Shown here piece after piece: positions 11,432 through 24,060 of a stretch of 64,000 nucleotides of DNA. The stretch's first letter is position 1, and the number at the start of each line of letters is the position of its first letter. The stretch is taken from assembly GCA_030704615.1 (NCBI GenBank), contig CM060734.1, positions 59,042,042 through 59,106,041 of the forward strand, in the 5' to 3' direction. The notes under the pieces are model-generated. The model saw only the letters and a list, made by a program, of their open reading frames with translations, was not told the origin of the DNA and ran no database searches. The position numbers and the translations under genes are program-made. This DNA is from Takakia lepidozioides. Lineage: Eukaryota > Streptophyta > Takakiopsida > Takakiales > Takakiaceae.

Positions 11432-14400
11432 TCTTCCAATACTTCCAGTCCCTATGTCTCTTCACACACCCTGGTAATTTGGCCTCAAAAGCGATATTTG
11501 TAGAGAAACATAGAGTGTCTTGACTCTTCGACTGATCAGCCTTGCCGCAACTAATGCTCAGCTCCTATCGCGAAGCATATGAATGACTCTTCTCTCCCTT
11601 CTGTGAGGACATAATATACATCAACCTAAACGCCAATGTCTGGTAGCAATAGCATCCCAAAATGCCAGGAATCATGATCTGTCGACAACCTGGTATTGTC
11701 TGGGTTCATCACGCCTGCCACCTACACAAAAATGTGAACATTTGCACCAGACTGTAATTGACCCTAACTGACATCAACTTGAAAACCACCCTCTCCTCGT
11801 ATTTTGTGCAATTGTCTATCTGTCTTCCTGTCTCAGTCTCTCCATCCCTTTCTCTGAACTCCTTTCCAGGTGGCCAGTAATTCAACCGTTCAGTGCATTG
11901 CAAGGCTAAAGATTCCCTCCCAAGTCTTGAATATCCACAGACACTTCCCGCGTGCAATACAACTTCGACTGTAAAAATGTACCATCCAGTACTTATGACA
12001 TATATGATCCACTTAATCCGCTATGTAATCTGCACTCGAAGCCATCATCGCTCTGCTTGCGGTAACTAAAACTTTCCGAATGCCCGACAAAATTCAGTCA
12101 AAACGTATTTCTACCAGGGTCAAAGAAACTTCGAGTTATCCTCTCACCCTCCGCTACCCGCAGAGAATCAAAGCAAGTGAACAAGAAATTAACATCAGGC
12201 AGACGGCGGACGGATCTCTCTATTCAAACACTAAAACCCCCTTAAATCTGTCTGTAGAAACAAACAAAGGAAGAAAGCTCATGAAATTTCAACAACGAAA
12301 AAAGCAAGTGTGAAATCGACAACACACCACAACTCAACCGCTGCCTCACCTCGGATCAATCCAAGGAGCGCAGCGATGTTGGCAGCAGCAGCTGTGCCTC
12401 TCGAGAGCGCGCGCGGGTCGGTTGCACACATCACACGCCTGCCCTTTGTTCCATCCTTTCGTCACCTGGATCACCACCTCAGTCGCCACATTCACCTGGC
12501 AATAGCCACATTTAGCCACTCTATAGCCATGCCACGCCCATACTTGAGGGAGACGATCGTTTTGTTTCTTTCGCAAGAAAGAAAGAAGAATCTTCCCACG
12601 CCTACTCTCCTTCTGAAGGATCTGAACTGCGATCCAGGGCAAGAGACAATTGCACTACCTTCTGAATGTGGAGAAAAACAATTCAGCTTCAAGGATCATG
12701 TAGAGATTCCGAGGTGAGAATTTGAGGCCTAACAAACTCGGGGGCTCACGTCTGTAATGCTCACAGTCTCCGGATGGGTTCCTCCATCCTTTGCAGTCAT
12801 GGTGAGATCAGGGTAGCATACTAAAGCTATTGCAGTGCCGAGAGATGCAGTGCCATACAATTGGGAGTATCTATTTTTCATCTACTCTCTACATACTAAA
12901 CAGAGTGTTGATGATGCATTGTTAACAGTTACACGTACAGGCCCAGGACTCGGATATGCGGTGGGAGATAAGAGTACTAACTGAAATCTGTATCTTGATA
13001 CAAGATTGAGAAAATTGGGGAGGGAGCCTGAGTGTATGGACATGGAATCGGTTACTCTGCTGAGTTTCTTAGTGCTTCCCACTTATCACCTAGCTGTTGC
13101 GGCATACAATTTTCTTGAACATGCAGTCGGGGATGTAGGTGAGGGTCTGCAATAGGCCAAAGTTAGTTGGATGGGGTTGTGGTGACAACATCCGATCTTC
13201 GCACTCAACTGGGACTGCTTCTGACCACAAAACTCCACAAAATTGCCCAGAGACTGAAATGTGGGGGTGCTTGTCTGGAAGCTCCACCGCAGCAACTGTC
13301 TGCGAACATCCTGTGTATGGGCCGGATTTCCATCGCTGTGCTTCTTTTTTTGGTTTGTACCGCATGAGATGAGTGATTCAAAGGACACACAACTGACGTT
13401 GTGGTGCATATGCTCCTCCACTTGACCCAACATTCTCCGTACAGCATGTGGCATACTGGAAAGTCCATAACTTGATAAGTACTTTCGCCATGTTATGATG
13501 GTTCTCCACTTTCATTCAACCAGCTACAATATGTGAAGCAGGAAAAGACGAAATTCTAAGCAAAATAGCAAGGATCCCTGTGTAGGGTACTCCAGGGATG
13601 GAAGAGGTGAGACTACTCCATCAACCGCATGGGAGGCGGACCCCTACATTCTTGACTTCTCCCGGAGAGAGAGAGGCTTACGGTGGTGATTGGGGAACAC
13701 CGAGCGTGCGCAAAGGAGGCTAGCACCAGGCCTTCACGATTGGCCCCATGAGAATTGTTAGTCTTCTTATGACGCGACCTTTATTTGAAGCATGCGATCA
13801 TACTAACCATTAATGTCCCGAGACGTTCCCTTTTTCAGCCGTTGCCTGGTTGGAATAGTATTTTCTGTTGCCTGTGCTTGGAGCAGAGCTCGGAAGAAAT
13901 TGTTACGCCTGCCAGGGGCCCCGAAAGAACTCATCTATGCGGCCTTCGGTGCTCGGCATGTGCTGGGCATGCCACACTATGAAGTCCAAGGGCGGGTTGG
14001 TGCTCACCTTGGTTAAAAAAGGTATATGGAATGGAAGACAGTCAGACTATCGGTGTAAAGAATGCTCGAATAAATGGAAAGGTTTTGTACCATGTTCCTT
14101 CAGTTGGGTATTTAGTTAGGGTTTAGTTCACATGTCTGGGGACTGATATGACTTTTAGCTTCAGGACATCTGAACAGTCACCTGCTCTCAGGTTCGTTTT
14201 ACACTTTGTCCGCTAGGAGTGAGGAAACTGTAATGCTGTGAAAAGAGTATCCTCATGTCAAGGCATTTCCAACGAAAAGACAAAAGTATTCCTCGTCGTC
14301 CTCTCAGGTTCTGTCTATAGCGAGATGCATATTACAGTGTGTTATCATATTGCAGAGCTGAATGAGAGGTGTTATATCAGGTCCATGGGGAAGACCTCAG

Positions 14401-16630
14401 GTGAATCTTGTGTGTGGAGTTCACCTACAATTGTGAACTTCGAGATGGCACGAGAATGCATGTGTAAGCCGTTTCTCGTTTCACCATCCAGCAATTGGAC
14501 TGCCCACAACTCTACTGATTTGCGAACCTTCCGCAGAAAGCAAATGGCAGCTTACATGGAATTTGACTGTCAGGTTGAACCCCTTTCTTTGTTGTTGTAC
14601 TGTGGGTAGGGTGTTTCCAGAGTTGCTGCCTCTTGCGAGACTATAAGATCGTATTAAGTGAGTGATATTGTCGAAATCCTTCGTGGAAAAATTTGTTAAT
14701 TGTTTCAGTTGATGGATGTGAGTTCCTGAAATATGAGATCACATTGCTGAGGCTACTGAGATCTGTGCTGATCGTAAACCTGGTAAGATTCTATCTTGGT
14801 AGAGTGCAAAACATAATTCTCAAGTGTTGAGAGCATGCTGTCCAAGACACCCATGCATGTTAAATACTGTGGACATCAATGTTTGTGGAGTCTTGAAATC
14901 TGTGTTTGTAGCCTGATGCAGGTTAAGTTGATTGAAAAGCGTCCACATCAGGAAGCCCGGTTTGTGCGATTTGGCCACAAAATTTGCAGAAGGACGCGAC
15001 GGGGCTGTGGTCATAAGGTTGACCAAATGGAGAGATCTACAAACGTGCTTGATGAACCGAAGGATACAAGGCTGGTGGATGTGGTTGATGTAATTACAAA
15101 AAATCTCACAGGAGTCTTGTCTGACCAAGCAAAGATGAATGCAGAAGCGTGTGGTGGTCTGCATGGCTTGGTTAGGGATGTGGTGTCTGCTATCCGTGAA
15201 CTGGGAGCTGCCACTGTTCAAGGGGCACAGCTGCAATCAACAATGATGAGAGGCTGGATGCATTCCAATGTGCAGGGTACAGAGGTACTCTGCCTATGAA
15301 GGAGTTATAATGAAAAATGCCTTGTTGTGCATTGGAAATATTGGCTTGCCAGAGCCTCATGTTGGCTTTGATCACCCACTGATAGGAAGATTTCAATGTC
15401 AATAGGAGCTCACTATGATGTTTGAAGATTGTGTAGGTTGATACAGCAAGGAATTACTGAGTTTGATTTTGCAGAGCTCAGACAAATCTCTCTCTCTCTC
15501 TCTCACACAGCAGTACAATGCTGGACGAGAATAAATTAGAGAGAAAGACAAGGGAAGAGAGAGAGAAGAAAAGAAGTTTATTACATCCACAGGAGGCTAT
15601 AGGTCCCATGGGAGATGGTACAGCAGCAAGAAAACCCTGAAGAAGCATACCACAAGGGCAAGACTTCATTTTAATCTTATGTTCAGTGATCTAGGGTGTT
15701 TTGTTTTGGTTGTTTTTAATTCTATATTTTCTTTCAGAATCTCTTTTTGTCCTATTGGCCCTTTCAAGTGGACATTTGTTGGTTCTTTTCTTTCCTCTCT
15801 CTGAGAAAGATAGTGGAGGTGATTGAGGTGAAAAGTAGTAAGGACGCAGAGGAAATGCTGTGAAAAGTGAATGGGGAAAAAATCCACTCTTAAGCATCTT
15901 TCAGAGCCTTAAGAAGAAAGGACTAGCTAAATGGCCTTCTCGTGGTGGGCACTAGGCTGAAGGTACAAGTATACTGTGCCAACCTCTGTACACTAGGTTA
16001 AGTGAGCTAAGAAAGGGAACCAACCTGTCTGATCTATGCACATGTTGGTGAGGATAGCAACATATTTTGATGTGTTTTGATTGGAATGAGATGCCCCTAC
16101 ATACAGTCACTACACCTTGTTTTTCTTGTTCAAGGAGCTGAAGCCAATAAAAACTGTAGCAATCCTTGGGTCTGCATTCTTGGGTGAACACTGGGCCTTC
16201 ATCTTCGAAGGTAAGTCCCATGAATGGAGCGAGCCTTCCACAAGCGAAGGCCTGGGAGGCAGGCAGGGAGCAGACATGAAAGTGGTGTAGCCATGGTTCA
16301 CTATTTTTACAGCTAAGTAAGGATCAACTGACATATTAAGGCAATGACAGCACCTACTGCACGAAGAGCTAGGGCAATGACAGCTCTAGCTACTTCCCCC
16401 AAGTTTCCATTGTCATATCTTCAGTTTTTCTACTATCAATAAGTTTGATAGTTGGGACTGTCAGAGCAAGCAACGGCTTGCTGCAGCTGTAGCCGCTGGC
16501 TGATCTTTTTTCTTAAAGTGGTTGGAGTAGGATTACCGGATCTTTTTTGGAGTTTTGAGTCTTACCTATTTTGTTCCTCACATGCAGCCCTGTCGCTTCT
16601 AACGGAGTTTTCATTACCTTGTTTCCCTCT
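11432..16630. other. Long stretch without a firmly supported gene
   Basis: The left end should hold the promoter and 5' UTR of the CCCH gene. Elsewhere open frames of 60-154 codons overlap on both strands (for example 12310-12717, 13086-13454, 14238-14609, 14835-15299). The 14835-15299 (+) frame contains a spliced-looking block after a CAG at about 14924, with alternating charged and hydrophobic residues, but I cannot assign it a family. A (TC)n run lies at about 15487-15505. I see no intact mobile element. Confidence 0.4.
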
Positions 16631-16640
16631 ACAGGCAGTA

Positions 16641-16937
16641 ATGAATGGAGGAGAAGGGGAGATTTCGATGGACGAGCGAATGCGAAACCACCGCTGCCCA
16701 ACGAAGATCTTGGCAATGCAAGACTGTTACAAAAAGTATCCCAGGGAGCCAGAGCGAGGCATGTTATGCAAACGTCTCAGCCAGGCGGCCGCTATGTGCC
16801 TGTTGTCGTTGCTATGTCCAAGTGAATTCGAGGATGTCCAAAGCTTTTGTAGTAGCGCGGGCACGGCTACCAAGAGGAAACAGTGCAAGGATGCACAAAC
16901 TCGCCTTGATATCTGTATCTCAGCTCATCAACACTAA
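16641..16937 (+). CDS. Small multi-CX9C (CHCH-like) protein
   Basis: The 98-residue product has a striking cysteine ladder: Cys19-x9-Cys29, Cys43-x9-Cys53, Cys59-x10-Cys70 and Cys82-x9-Cys92. Twin CX9C proteins fold as disulfide-locked helical hairpins and are typically imported into the mitochondrial intermembrane space by the Mia40 route, many serving respiratory-complex assembly. The exact member is not identified. The ATG at 16641 follows a good acceptor (TTTCCCTCTACAG, ending 16634) by six bases, so an upstream 5' UTR exon is likely. A second ATG at codon 10 is an alternative start. The upstream in-frame extension to 16452 looks like intron, not protein. Confidence 0.75.
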   Translation: MNGGEGEISMDERMRNHRCPTKILAMQDCYKKYPREPERGMLCKRLSQAAAMCLLSLLCPSEFEDVQSFCSSAGTATKRKQCKDAQTRLDICISAHQH

Positions 16938-18530
16938 TGTTCTGATGTATCTCCTGTGTCCTCATAAAACAATTAGATCAAGTTCGAGCTCATTATGCAC
17001 AGTGATGATTTTGCGAGTCGTAGGGTTTTGCAGGTCTTTATCCACGTCGTGTTCTTCTTGCTCTCACTGTCACAATTGGTCATAAGTTGGTTTTAGGCTG
17101 CATGGGGGTTGCTTTGATTGTAAATCGTGGATACCCATCGATGTAAGTGACGAGTTGTGCCTGCGTCCTCAGGGGCATCATTCGGTTATAGTGCTTGTCA
17201 TGGCGACACAGTCGATGACCATGTGGTCTGGAGGTGATGCATGTCCGTGGATGTGAGGTCAAAGACATTCACTGGTCTCCAACTAATATCACTCATTAGC
17301 GAAAATGGAGCTTGGATTGCTTGGCGGCCTCCTTGACGTGTTTCCAGTTTATGTCCCCGGCAAATTCCGGCGATGCGGTAGATTGCGGTATTGACGTTAC
17401 TCCAGCTGGGCGGTGGCTGTGGCTGTGGCTGCTTGTTCCATCGTGGGAGTAGCTGCCTGTAGATGATACCTTGATGTGCCAAGGTAGTGGTGAAGAAGAG
17501 TGCAGTTGCCCTGCATTCCGAGGATTCCTTTGAATGTCAGCACATAGCTTAATCCAGGCTTTCCTTGATTTAGTTTGTTTGCAAGTCATAGTAGATAGCC
17601 GAAAGGAGTGATGATATGGAGCAAGTGGTTCCAGAGAAAATCTTTTTACATCTGGCTTTCCAGAGGTGCCAGTTGCACTGAGTGTGTCAAACACTGGGCA
17701 ATCACTTGCTCCTTGCTTAGTGGTTCTATCATAGTTTAACATTGTGCAGAGCGGGCACATAGCGTGACCATTCCAACGGCTGTAGAAAGCACGTTGTGTG
17801 GCCATATTGCAGCAGGGGCATGACGGTGTAGGAGACAGTGTTCCTGGGATTCCATGATTGCTGCAGAGCAGCATTTACATAGAAGGGCTTCATTAAGCAC
17901 TCCAGCCATTCTCCAACCTTGAGAACCCTATTTGCAATTTGCCAATGGCCAAGTTGGCAGGTCTGGTCTTGGCCCAGATGCCTTTCCATATAGTGTACCA
18001 CCGTTCGCTCTGAAAATCGAAGTGACTCCATTTTTCGTTCCATTTAGCTAGGAGGGGTGGGGACTGCGAAAGGGCTACTTGGTGTTGTAAGTGAAGAAGG
18101 GGGTGGGGGTGCGTGCGAGCTTCCATGACCATTCTCCTGGATCAAAATCAGCCTCCAGTAATGGTCTTCCAAGGATCCATATAAAGCGATGGGAAGCAAG
18201 CCAGGGATACAGAGGTTGGTTTAGCGGAGGCTAAGGATTGATGTCTTTGGTTGGCGAAGTCCAGCAGCATATATTCTGTGATGCATCTATGTGTCTCGAT
18301 GGTGATCTAGGCCCTTTGCCATGAGGGTAATCTGGTAATTACTACGTAATTAATAGCAAGATCCGCATTACTCAATTCCGAGTAGGAAGAGCCGTATGTA
18401 CTCTGCAGAGAGTAGGAAGGTTCGTGACTTCAATGACATCGTTGTGTGTGCATAATGGGGTACTTGAGGGTTTTAATCTTTTTCCCTCTAATAATTCCAA
18501 ATAAAGTTTATCAGGGCCACTGTCCCATGT
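16938..18530 (-). other. Mostly non-genic; possible retroelement zinc-binding-domain remnant (minus)
   Basis: Overlapping minus-strand frames at 17296-17874, 17729-18043 and 17893-18132 shift into one another. They contain IWKGIWAKTRPANLAI, WQIANRVLKVGEWL and a later CPCC...MCPLC pattern. This order (Trp-rich lead, hydrophobic WQ..NRVL, then Cys pairs) resembles the zinc-binding domain found after reverse transcriptase in plant LINEs. The frames are broken and the match is weak. The rest shows nothing identifiable. Confidence 0.25.
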
Positions 18531-18603
18531 TTCATCAGTAAGAAGATGGATTGTACAACACTTAGCTGCTGGCGGAGGGCTGGCTCAGCACTCTCGCCTT
18601 TCG

Positions 18604-19905
18604 ATGGGAAGGGGATTCTACTTGGCCCTTTTCTGCTCGCCAGAGGAAGCCGAAGCTGCACTGAGATGCAACTGTCAAATGTCTGCAACAAAGGTCTTCT
18701 TATTTCCTTGGTCGCACGACTGGGGTCACAGGCAAGGAATTTTGTGGAGACCAAGGGTGATAGTAATCCCTTACCTCCCTGCCACTTACCTAACATCGCT
18801 CCCAGAAATTGGTGCCAGTTTTGGCACCTTTATTGGTTCCCTGAATGTCTTCGAACCAGTCCAAGACAACATCAAGAGTGTCGACAACGAGGCGATTCAT
18901 GTTGACCTTGCAAAAGATGTCGGAGTGCCAAAGATTGTAGTCCTCATGCCGGAGTCCAAATCGATTGGGTCTTCAATCAAGCTCTCCCCACCTTGGATAA
19001 TTCCTACATCGTTGTCTCAATCAAGGTGGAGCTCATCTCCACGATTTGCTTTTTGTGCAACGGAGAGGGTCACATTTGGGCCAACTGCCCGAAGCTGCGC
19101 AAAAACAGGCTTTCGGAAGTTTCCAAGCAGCCTGCTATACCAAATGACAAGACAGGCTCCTCAATGAGAACGTCATCGCCAGGTGCCATGGTGGGAGACA
19201 ACCAGCAAGTAAACTCGGAGTTGTTACACAGGGGCCAGACTGCCCAAAAAAGGAAGCGTGAAGGGAACGGGAAGATTGCAATCCATCCCAAACCGCCCAT
19301 ACGATCTGGCCCCGGTCAGAATCTCGGAAGCATGGGCTTCCTTCCCATTCTCAGAACAAGAGTTGAATCTTTTGGAGAGCAACAGCCTCGCCACTGCATT
19401 TGTGGAGCTGCATTCATTCTCAAGGAGGCCTCTAGCAGGGTGGGCTCCCGGGACTGCCTATGCCACAGACAGGGCAGCAGTCTGTGTAACACCCCTCGTT
19501 TACAAATTCTTTGACGACTACACAAACTTTTTTGTCCCTAACAATGGAGAAGGCTTCCGCTCTGCATGGGTCACTGAAGCCTTGGCTGCAGATATGTTTG
19601 GTGGACCAGCATCAGACTTCGCTCTCCACTTGACAAACCAAGTGCTTAGGGAGTTCTTCCCCCCCATATCCATCTCTCAAACTCGCATGCAGCACATAAG
19701 CATTATGGTTGAGAATAATGCTGCTCTTGTCAATTTGGCAGTCATCCACGTGTTACCCATTTTCAAATTTGAAGACTTGGTTGCCACTGACTACCCTATC
19801 TTTGGAATTTGGGTGGACAAGTTTGGCCTTTCTTGCAAGGTTGTTGATCCCAATGCATGGGCTCGCAGCTCTCTCATCATGGAAGAAGAGCTGAAAAATG
19901 GCTGA
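18604..19905 (+). pseudogene. LINE ORF1 (gag-like, CCHC zinc knuckle), frameshifted
   Basis: The first half (18604-18990) has the FYLALFCSPEEAEAAL and YLPATYLTSLPEIGASFG blocks typical of the gag-like domain of plant LINE ORF1. After a frameshift near 19000 the knuckle CFLCNGEGHIWANC (CX2CX4HX4C) appears at about 19048-19090. A further frame at 19258-19905 continues without a recognised domain. ORF1 proteins bind the element RNA. This copy is disrupted. Confidence 0.6.
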
Positions 19906-20527
19906 ACTTTCTAGCATGCAGAAGCAGAAAGCCCCGGCTATTGTGGACTCAATCAACACTGAGGACAAAGAGCCCAGCAAGGAGATGGTGCTCTACAATC
20001 AAGACCACATGCTGCTCTCTTCCAATGAGGCCCACAAACACACAAACTTTGGTCCAGCCAGAGGAGACAGTGGACTCACCACCGGCGGTAAGCATAACTG
20101 CTCATGCTTACTCTCCACTCATCTTCTTTTTTCCTGATGCTTTCACTATCAATTGTGGTTGGTCATTAGTCCTCGATCACCATTCTCTGGAACACAAAGT
20201 CCTGCCAGGCTGGTTGGAAAGATCCATTTCCATTTTCTCTGAAAAGGCTGCTTGCTTCCTGTCCTCTATTCTTGCTTGGGAGCTTCCTGTGGAGAAGCTG
20301 TTTATGCTGATTGATAACAAAAATCAATTCTTAGAACTAGACTCTTTGAGTAAAAGAAAGAGATCTAGGCAGATTTTTGTTTGGAAGCTACCTTTGATCC
20401 TCCCTCCACCCGAGGGCTTTAAATGGATCAACACATTGCAGCCCTTTTATAAGAGAACCAAGTTCCGCTTTGCTCCCACCTGGCCATCAAATCGCCATGA
20501 CATGGCGGGCCATATCAGTGCGGTTAC

Positions 20528-21341
20528 ATGAACTTCACAATTTTTAGCTGGAACATTAGAGGTATAGGCTCTGATCACTCGGCTCCAAAAAGGGCGAGGA
20601 TCAGACACTGGGCCTCAAATCTTCTCAATCGCTCCTCCGTCGTCTTTCTCCAAGAACATAAGCTTGACCCTGCTAAAATAACCTCTCTAGGGAGTTCTAT
20701 CTGGCCCTCTATCTCCGCTTACTGGAACCCTACGGTTGCTGACTCAAGAGGGGGAACTGCTATTTTCGTCTCTCATTCCTTAAGGCCAAGTGTCCTGTCA
20801 AACGACATATGGGTTCAGGGCCGTGTACAATCTATCATCATGGACCTGGGCCCATCTATCAGGAAGGTAGGGCTGCTAAATATCTATGCTCCGTGTTGAT
20901 CTATGGTCCTCGGTGAGGCTCAAAACTATGCAGTTGACTGACATTCAACATTGGGTTGTTGGAGATAACTTTAATATGGTTGAGACAGATGAGGATAGAG
21001 CAGGTCCTAATGATCACAGCCTTTCAGCCATTGAAAGAGACTCATGGGATTCCTTTTGCTTGGCCATTGGTCTATTGGACGCCTCCCCCCCACAAAGGGA
21101 TGAGCTCAAATATACCTGGTCTAACAATAGGCAGCCTCCCAACCTTGCGCTGGCTCGCCTAGACAGGTTTTACTGCTCTGCCCACCTGTTGAACTGGTCA
21201 GTCAGATCTTCTATTGTCCCTATCGCCCCAGGTTTTGATTACTCTCTTGTCCAGATATCCCTTCACACCCCAGGTTCTAGAGTGAGAGGTAGAAGCTTCT
21301 TTAAGCTTAACCCTGCTCTTCTCTCTGCCCAGAGGTCGTGA
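20528..21341 (+). pseudogene. LINE ORF2 endonuclease domain, frameshifted
   Basis: It begins MNFTIFSWNIRGIG, the usual start of plant L1 endonuclease. It continues with VVFLQEHKL (catalytic Glu region), RGGTAIFV and LLNIYAPC, then a stop near 20898. The next frame carries WVVGDNFNMVE (a disturbed GDFN), YTWSNNR, ARLDRF, and FDYSLV in place of the catalytic SDH. The altered GDFN and missing SDH mean it cannot nick DNA normally. Confidence 0.75.
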
Positions 21342-21459
21342 CCACTCTTCAAAGGGCCTGGTCCTCTGCTGACCTCCCCTTCTCCTCTCCCACTCTCCTT
21401 TTTCTCTCCTGGAACTCCAAATTCTAAGGAACATCTGCATAGACCTCTCCAAGAAAATG

Positions 21460-22720
21460 GCAGAAGAGAAGTCTCGAAAAGAAAAAGCTCTCACAAAGTG
21501 CCTACACGTCTGTCAGTTCCAAATGCAGAGTGGCAGGGACGACCCACAAGCCTACATCTCGTATAAGGCTGCCAAGCAAAACCTCTCGCTGCTATTCCAT
21601 GATAGAGAACAATTTATTAAAATTAAGGCTGGGGTTAATTGGTCTCTCAAGGGGGAGAAAATGTAAATATTTTTTTGCTAAGGCAGCTCAGCGTAGAGCC
21701 TCCACCTTGATTCCTTCCTTGCGTGATGTGTTGGGTCTGCCCGCCTCTATCCACAGAAGATGTCACCATTGCTGCTGATTTGCTTCATGATGCTCTTTGA
21801 AAAGAGACCCCATTCCTCTGATGGAAGAAGCCAGAAGCACTTTCTGAATAATATCCCCATGTTCGCTATCGTATGGTAATGGCCAAGATGGCAGAGCCTT
21901 TTTCTGAAGAAGAGTTGGGCAAAGCAGTGGATGCTTAGGCTCTAAGAAAAGTCCCGGCCTGATGGCTGCGCGATTGACTTCTTTAAGACCCTTGGCCAAC
22001 CATTGGGGGGATTTCGTGCACTGGCTCAGATATTTTGGCAGAGAGGTGATGCCCCTCAGATGTCTGAAGGTCTACACCCATCTACTAAAAAGGATGAGAG
22101 AGACAATGTGGCTATAACTACCGTCCCGCCCCTCACACTTCTCAATTCTATTACAAAATTATCGCCAAGACACTGGCTTTAAGGTTGCAACCCTTGCTAG
22201 CTAGAATCATAAGAAAGGACCGAATGGTTTTCCTCAAAGATCGCATGATAGTGGACACAACATTTGTTGGTACCATGAGGCCACTTCCCAGAGCTACTCT
22301 GAATAACCAACCCCTTGCCCTCCTCATGCTAGACTTCAAGACCGCTTTGATTCTTAGATTGTGCCTTTCTGCTGGCAGCTTTGCATAAGGCTGGTCTTGG
22401 TGGCCATTTCTCATCCTGGGTGAAAATTCTGCTTGAGTCTGCTTCTAGTAAAGTTCTGTTAATGAGTGGATCTTCAAATCTTTTCCTATTTGCTAGATCA
22501 GTTAGGCAAGGGTGCCCATTGGCACCCTTCATCTGTCTGATTGTTGCAGACGCGTGGGCATCTGTTTCAAGCTAGACAAGACATCATGGGCCTCAACTAC
22601 CAAACTTTGTGCCAGAAATGGTCAAACTATCCATGTATGCTGACGACACACTACTCTTTTGCTGACCAACTCCACCCAAGACAATATTGACATATTAATA
22701 AGAGCTCTGCAGCTTTGCAA
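21460..22720 (+). pseudogene. LINE ORF2 reverse transcriptase, broken
   Basis: NWSLKGEKM then YFFAKAAQRR marks the pre-RT region at about 21630-21700. RT block QPLLARIIRKDRMVFLKDR lies at 22187-22243, block VRQGCPLAPF at about 22500-22530, and the catalytic YADD (MYADDTLLFC) at about 22635-22665. Stops and frame changes separate the blocks. The catalytic motif is intact, but the ORF is not. Confidence 0.8.
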
Positions 22721-24060
22721 ATTTTTTGCTTGGGGTCTGGTTGAAAATCAATTGAGGAATCCATAGGCCTCCTCTCCTTGTTACCAAAACCAGGCCCTTT
22801 CCTCGCATTGCGATTCTTGGGGACATGCCATTGGCCTGAATTGGCTTCAAGAGGGAGAGTTCCCCAATACGAGCCATCACTTGGTATAAACAGACCAGAA
22901 TGTAGAATGCAGGCAGTCATATTGTTTTGCAAGCTAAGGATAGAGAACTTTGGCCCATTGGAGCTCCTCCATGCTCTCCATTGCACGGAGAGCCCTGGTG
23001 CCCAACCAAGTGCTCCTGCTTCCCACATGGTTTTCTGCGGCTGTCTGGGACCGGGTCATCAATGGTGAAAGAAATAAAGGCTCTGATTTGGAATTTCATA
23101 TGGGGTGCGACCACACAAGCGCCAGTGAGAAGAGCCCTCTTCTCTTGGGAGCAGTTGTGCCAACCCCAATCCAAAGGAGGGCTCGGGATTCTTGATCCGA
23201 CAAGGCAGATAAAAGCACTTTTGGCCAAATGGATACCTCGCGCCTCGCTGACATCGCCCACAGCCCCTGGAGCAACTTATTCAACCCTACCTGATGGGAG
23301 CCATGCCCTTTCCTCTCCTCTATGGGTCAATCATGCGCTGGATTGTTCAAAGGCAAGAACGCAACTTGCATATGGGGCTCGCCCTGGCAGTCTATATGGG
23401 CAGCAGGGGCAATTCTGTAAGGTGCTCCTGACTCAAAGCCCCCCCACAAATTTGGCTGAGGCTCCCATGACAACTCTTTTTGGAAAATGCTAATTTGGAT
23501 TCTGAACTGTTATTGCTTCAAAGGCCAAAATGGAGATTTTGGGAACACTGTGGCTTTACCCACATAGGTAGTATATGGGAGCAGGATCAATTCAACTCGG
23601 AAGATACAGTAACTCACCTGGATGGCACCCGTCGGCCACGGCTTGGCCAAACTGCTTGCAGAGATACCAAATTGCATGGTTCCTTTACTTATGCAGATCA
23701 GACCCTGGACCTGCCCAGGTGGATGGCTATAAAGCCAATGGCGAGAGTGTTGTCATGCTTGTCCTCTCTCTACAGGATCAAACTGCTTCCGGTTTTGCTT
23801 TTGCTGCAGTCCGTGAGGGCGGGGTCTGCAGATGCGAGGGGTCTTTTGGATTGGACAGGAAATTCATTGTTCCAATACGGGATGGTGGATGGGGCAGGAA
23901 ACACCACACCTAACCCCCGCACTGGGACATGAAGTGCGATGGGCTTCACAATCTACTTTCACCTGGTTTCTTTCATGCCCCTGGCTGCCCTGCAGTTGGA
24001 CCTGGGGAGTGGAGATGGAAGGACAACCAAAAATCCCCTTTTCTCTTATTCTGCTAAGAA

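Noticed and set aside
12310-12717. 135-codon ORF with Ala/His-rich start; tRNA-like words near 12620-12660 on the minus strand
   Set aside because: Opposing ORFs overlap it, no family match or splice context is seen, and the tRNA-like words do not form arms.
13086-13468. Overlapping open frames on both strands
   Set aside because: Four frames are open at once, typical of stop-poor sequence; none has a recognisable motif.
13560-13790. Possible structured RNA
   Set aside because: It has several GC-rich stems by eye, but does not match the conserved signatures of U1, U2, U4, U5, U6, 7SL or U3 that I could recall.
14835-15299. 154-codon ORF
   Set aside because: Coding texture is partly plausible after an acceptor-like CAG, but there is no family or partner exon, so I did not call a gene.
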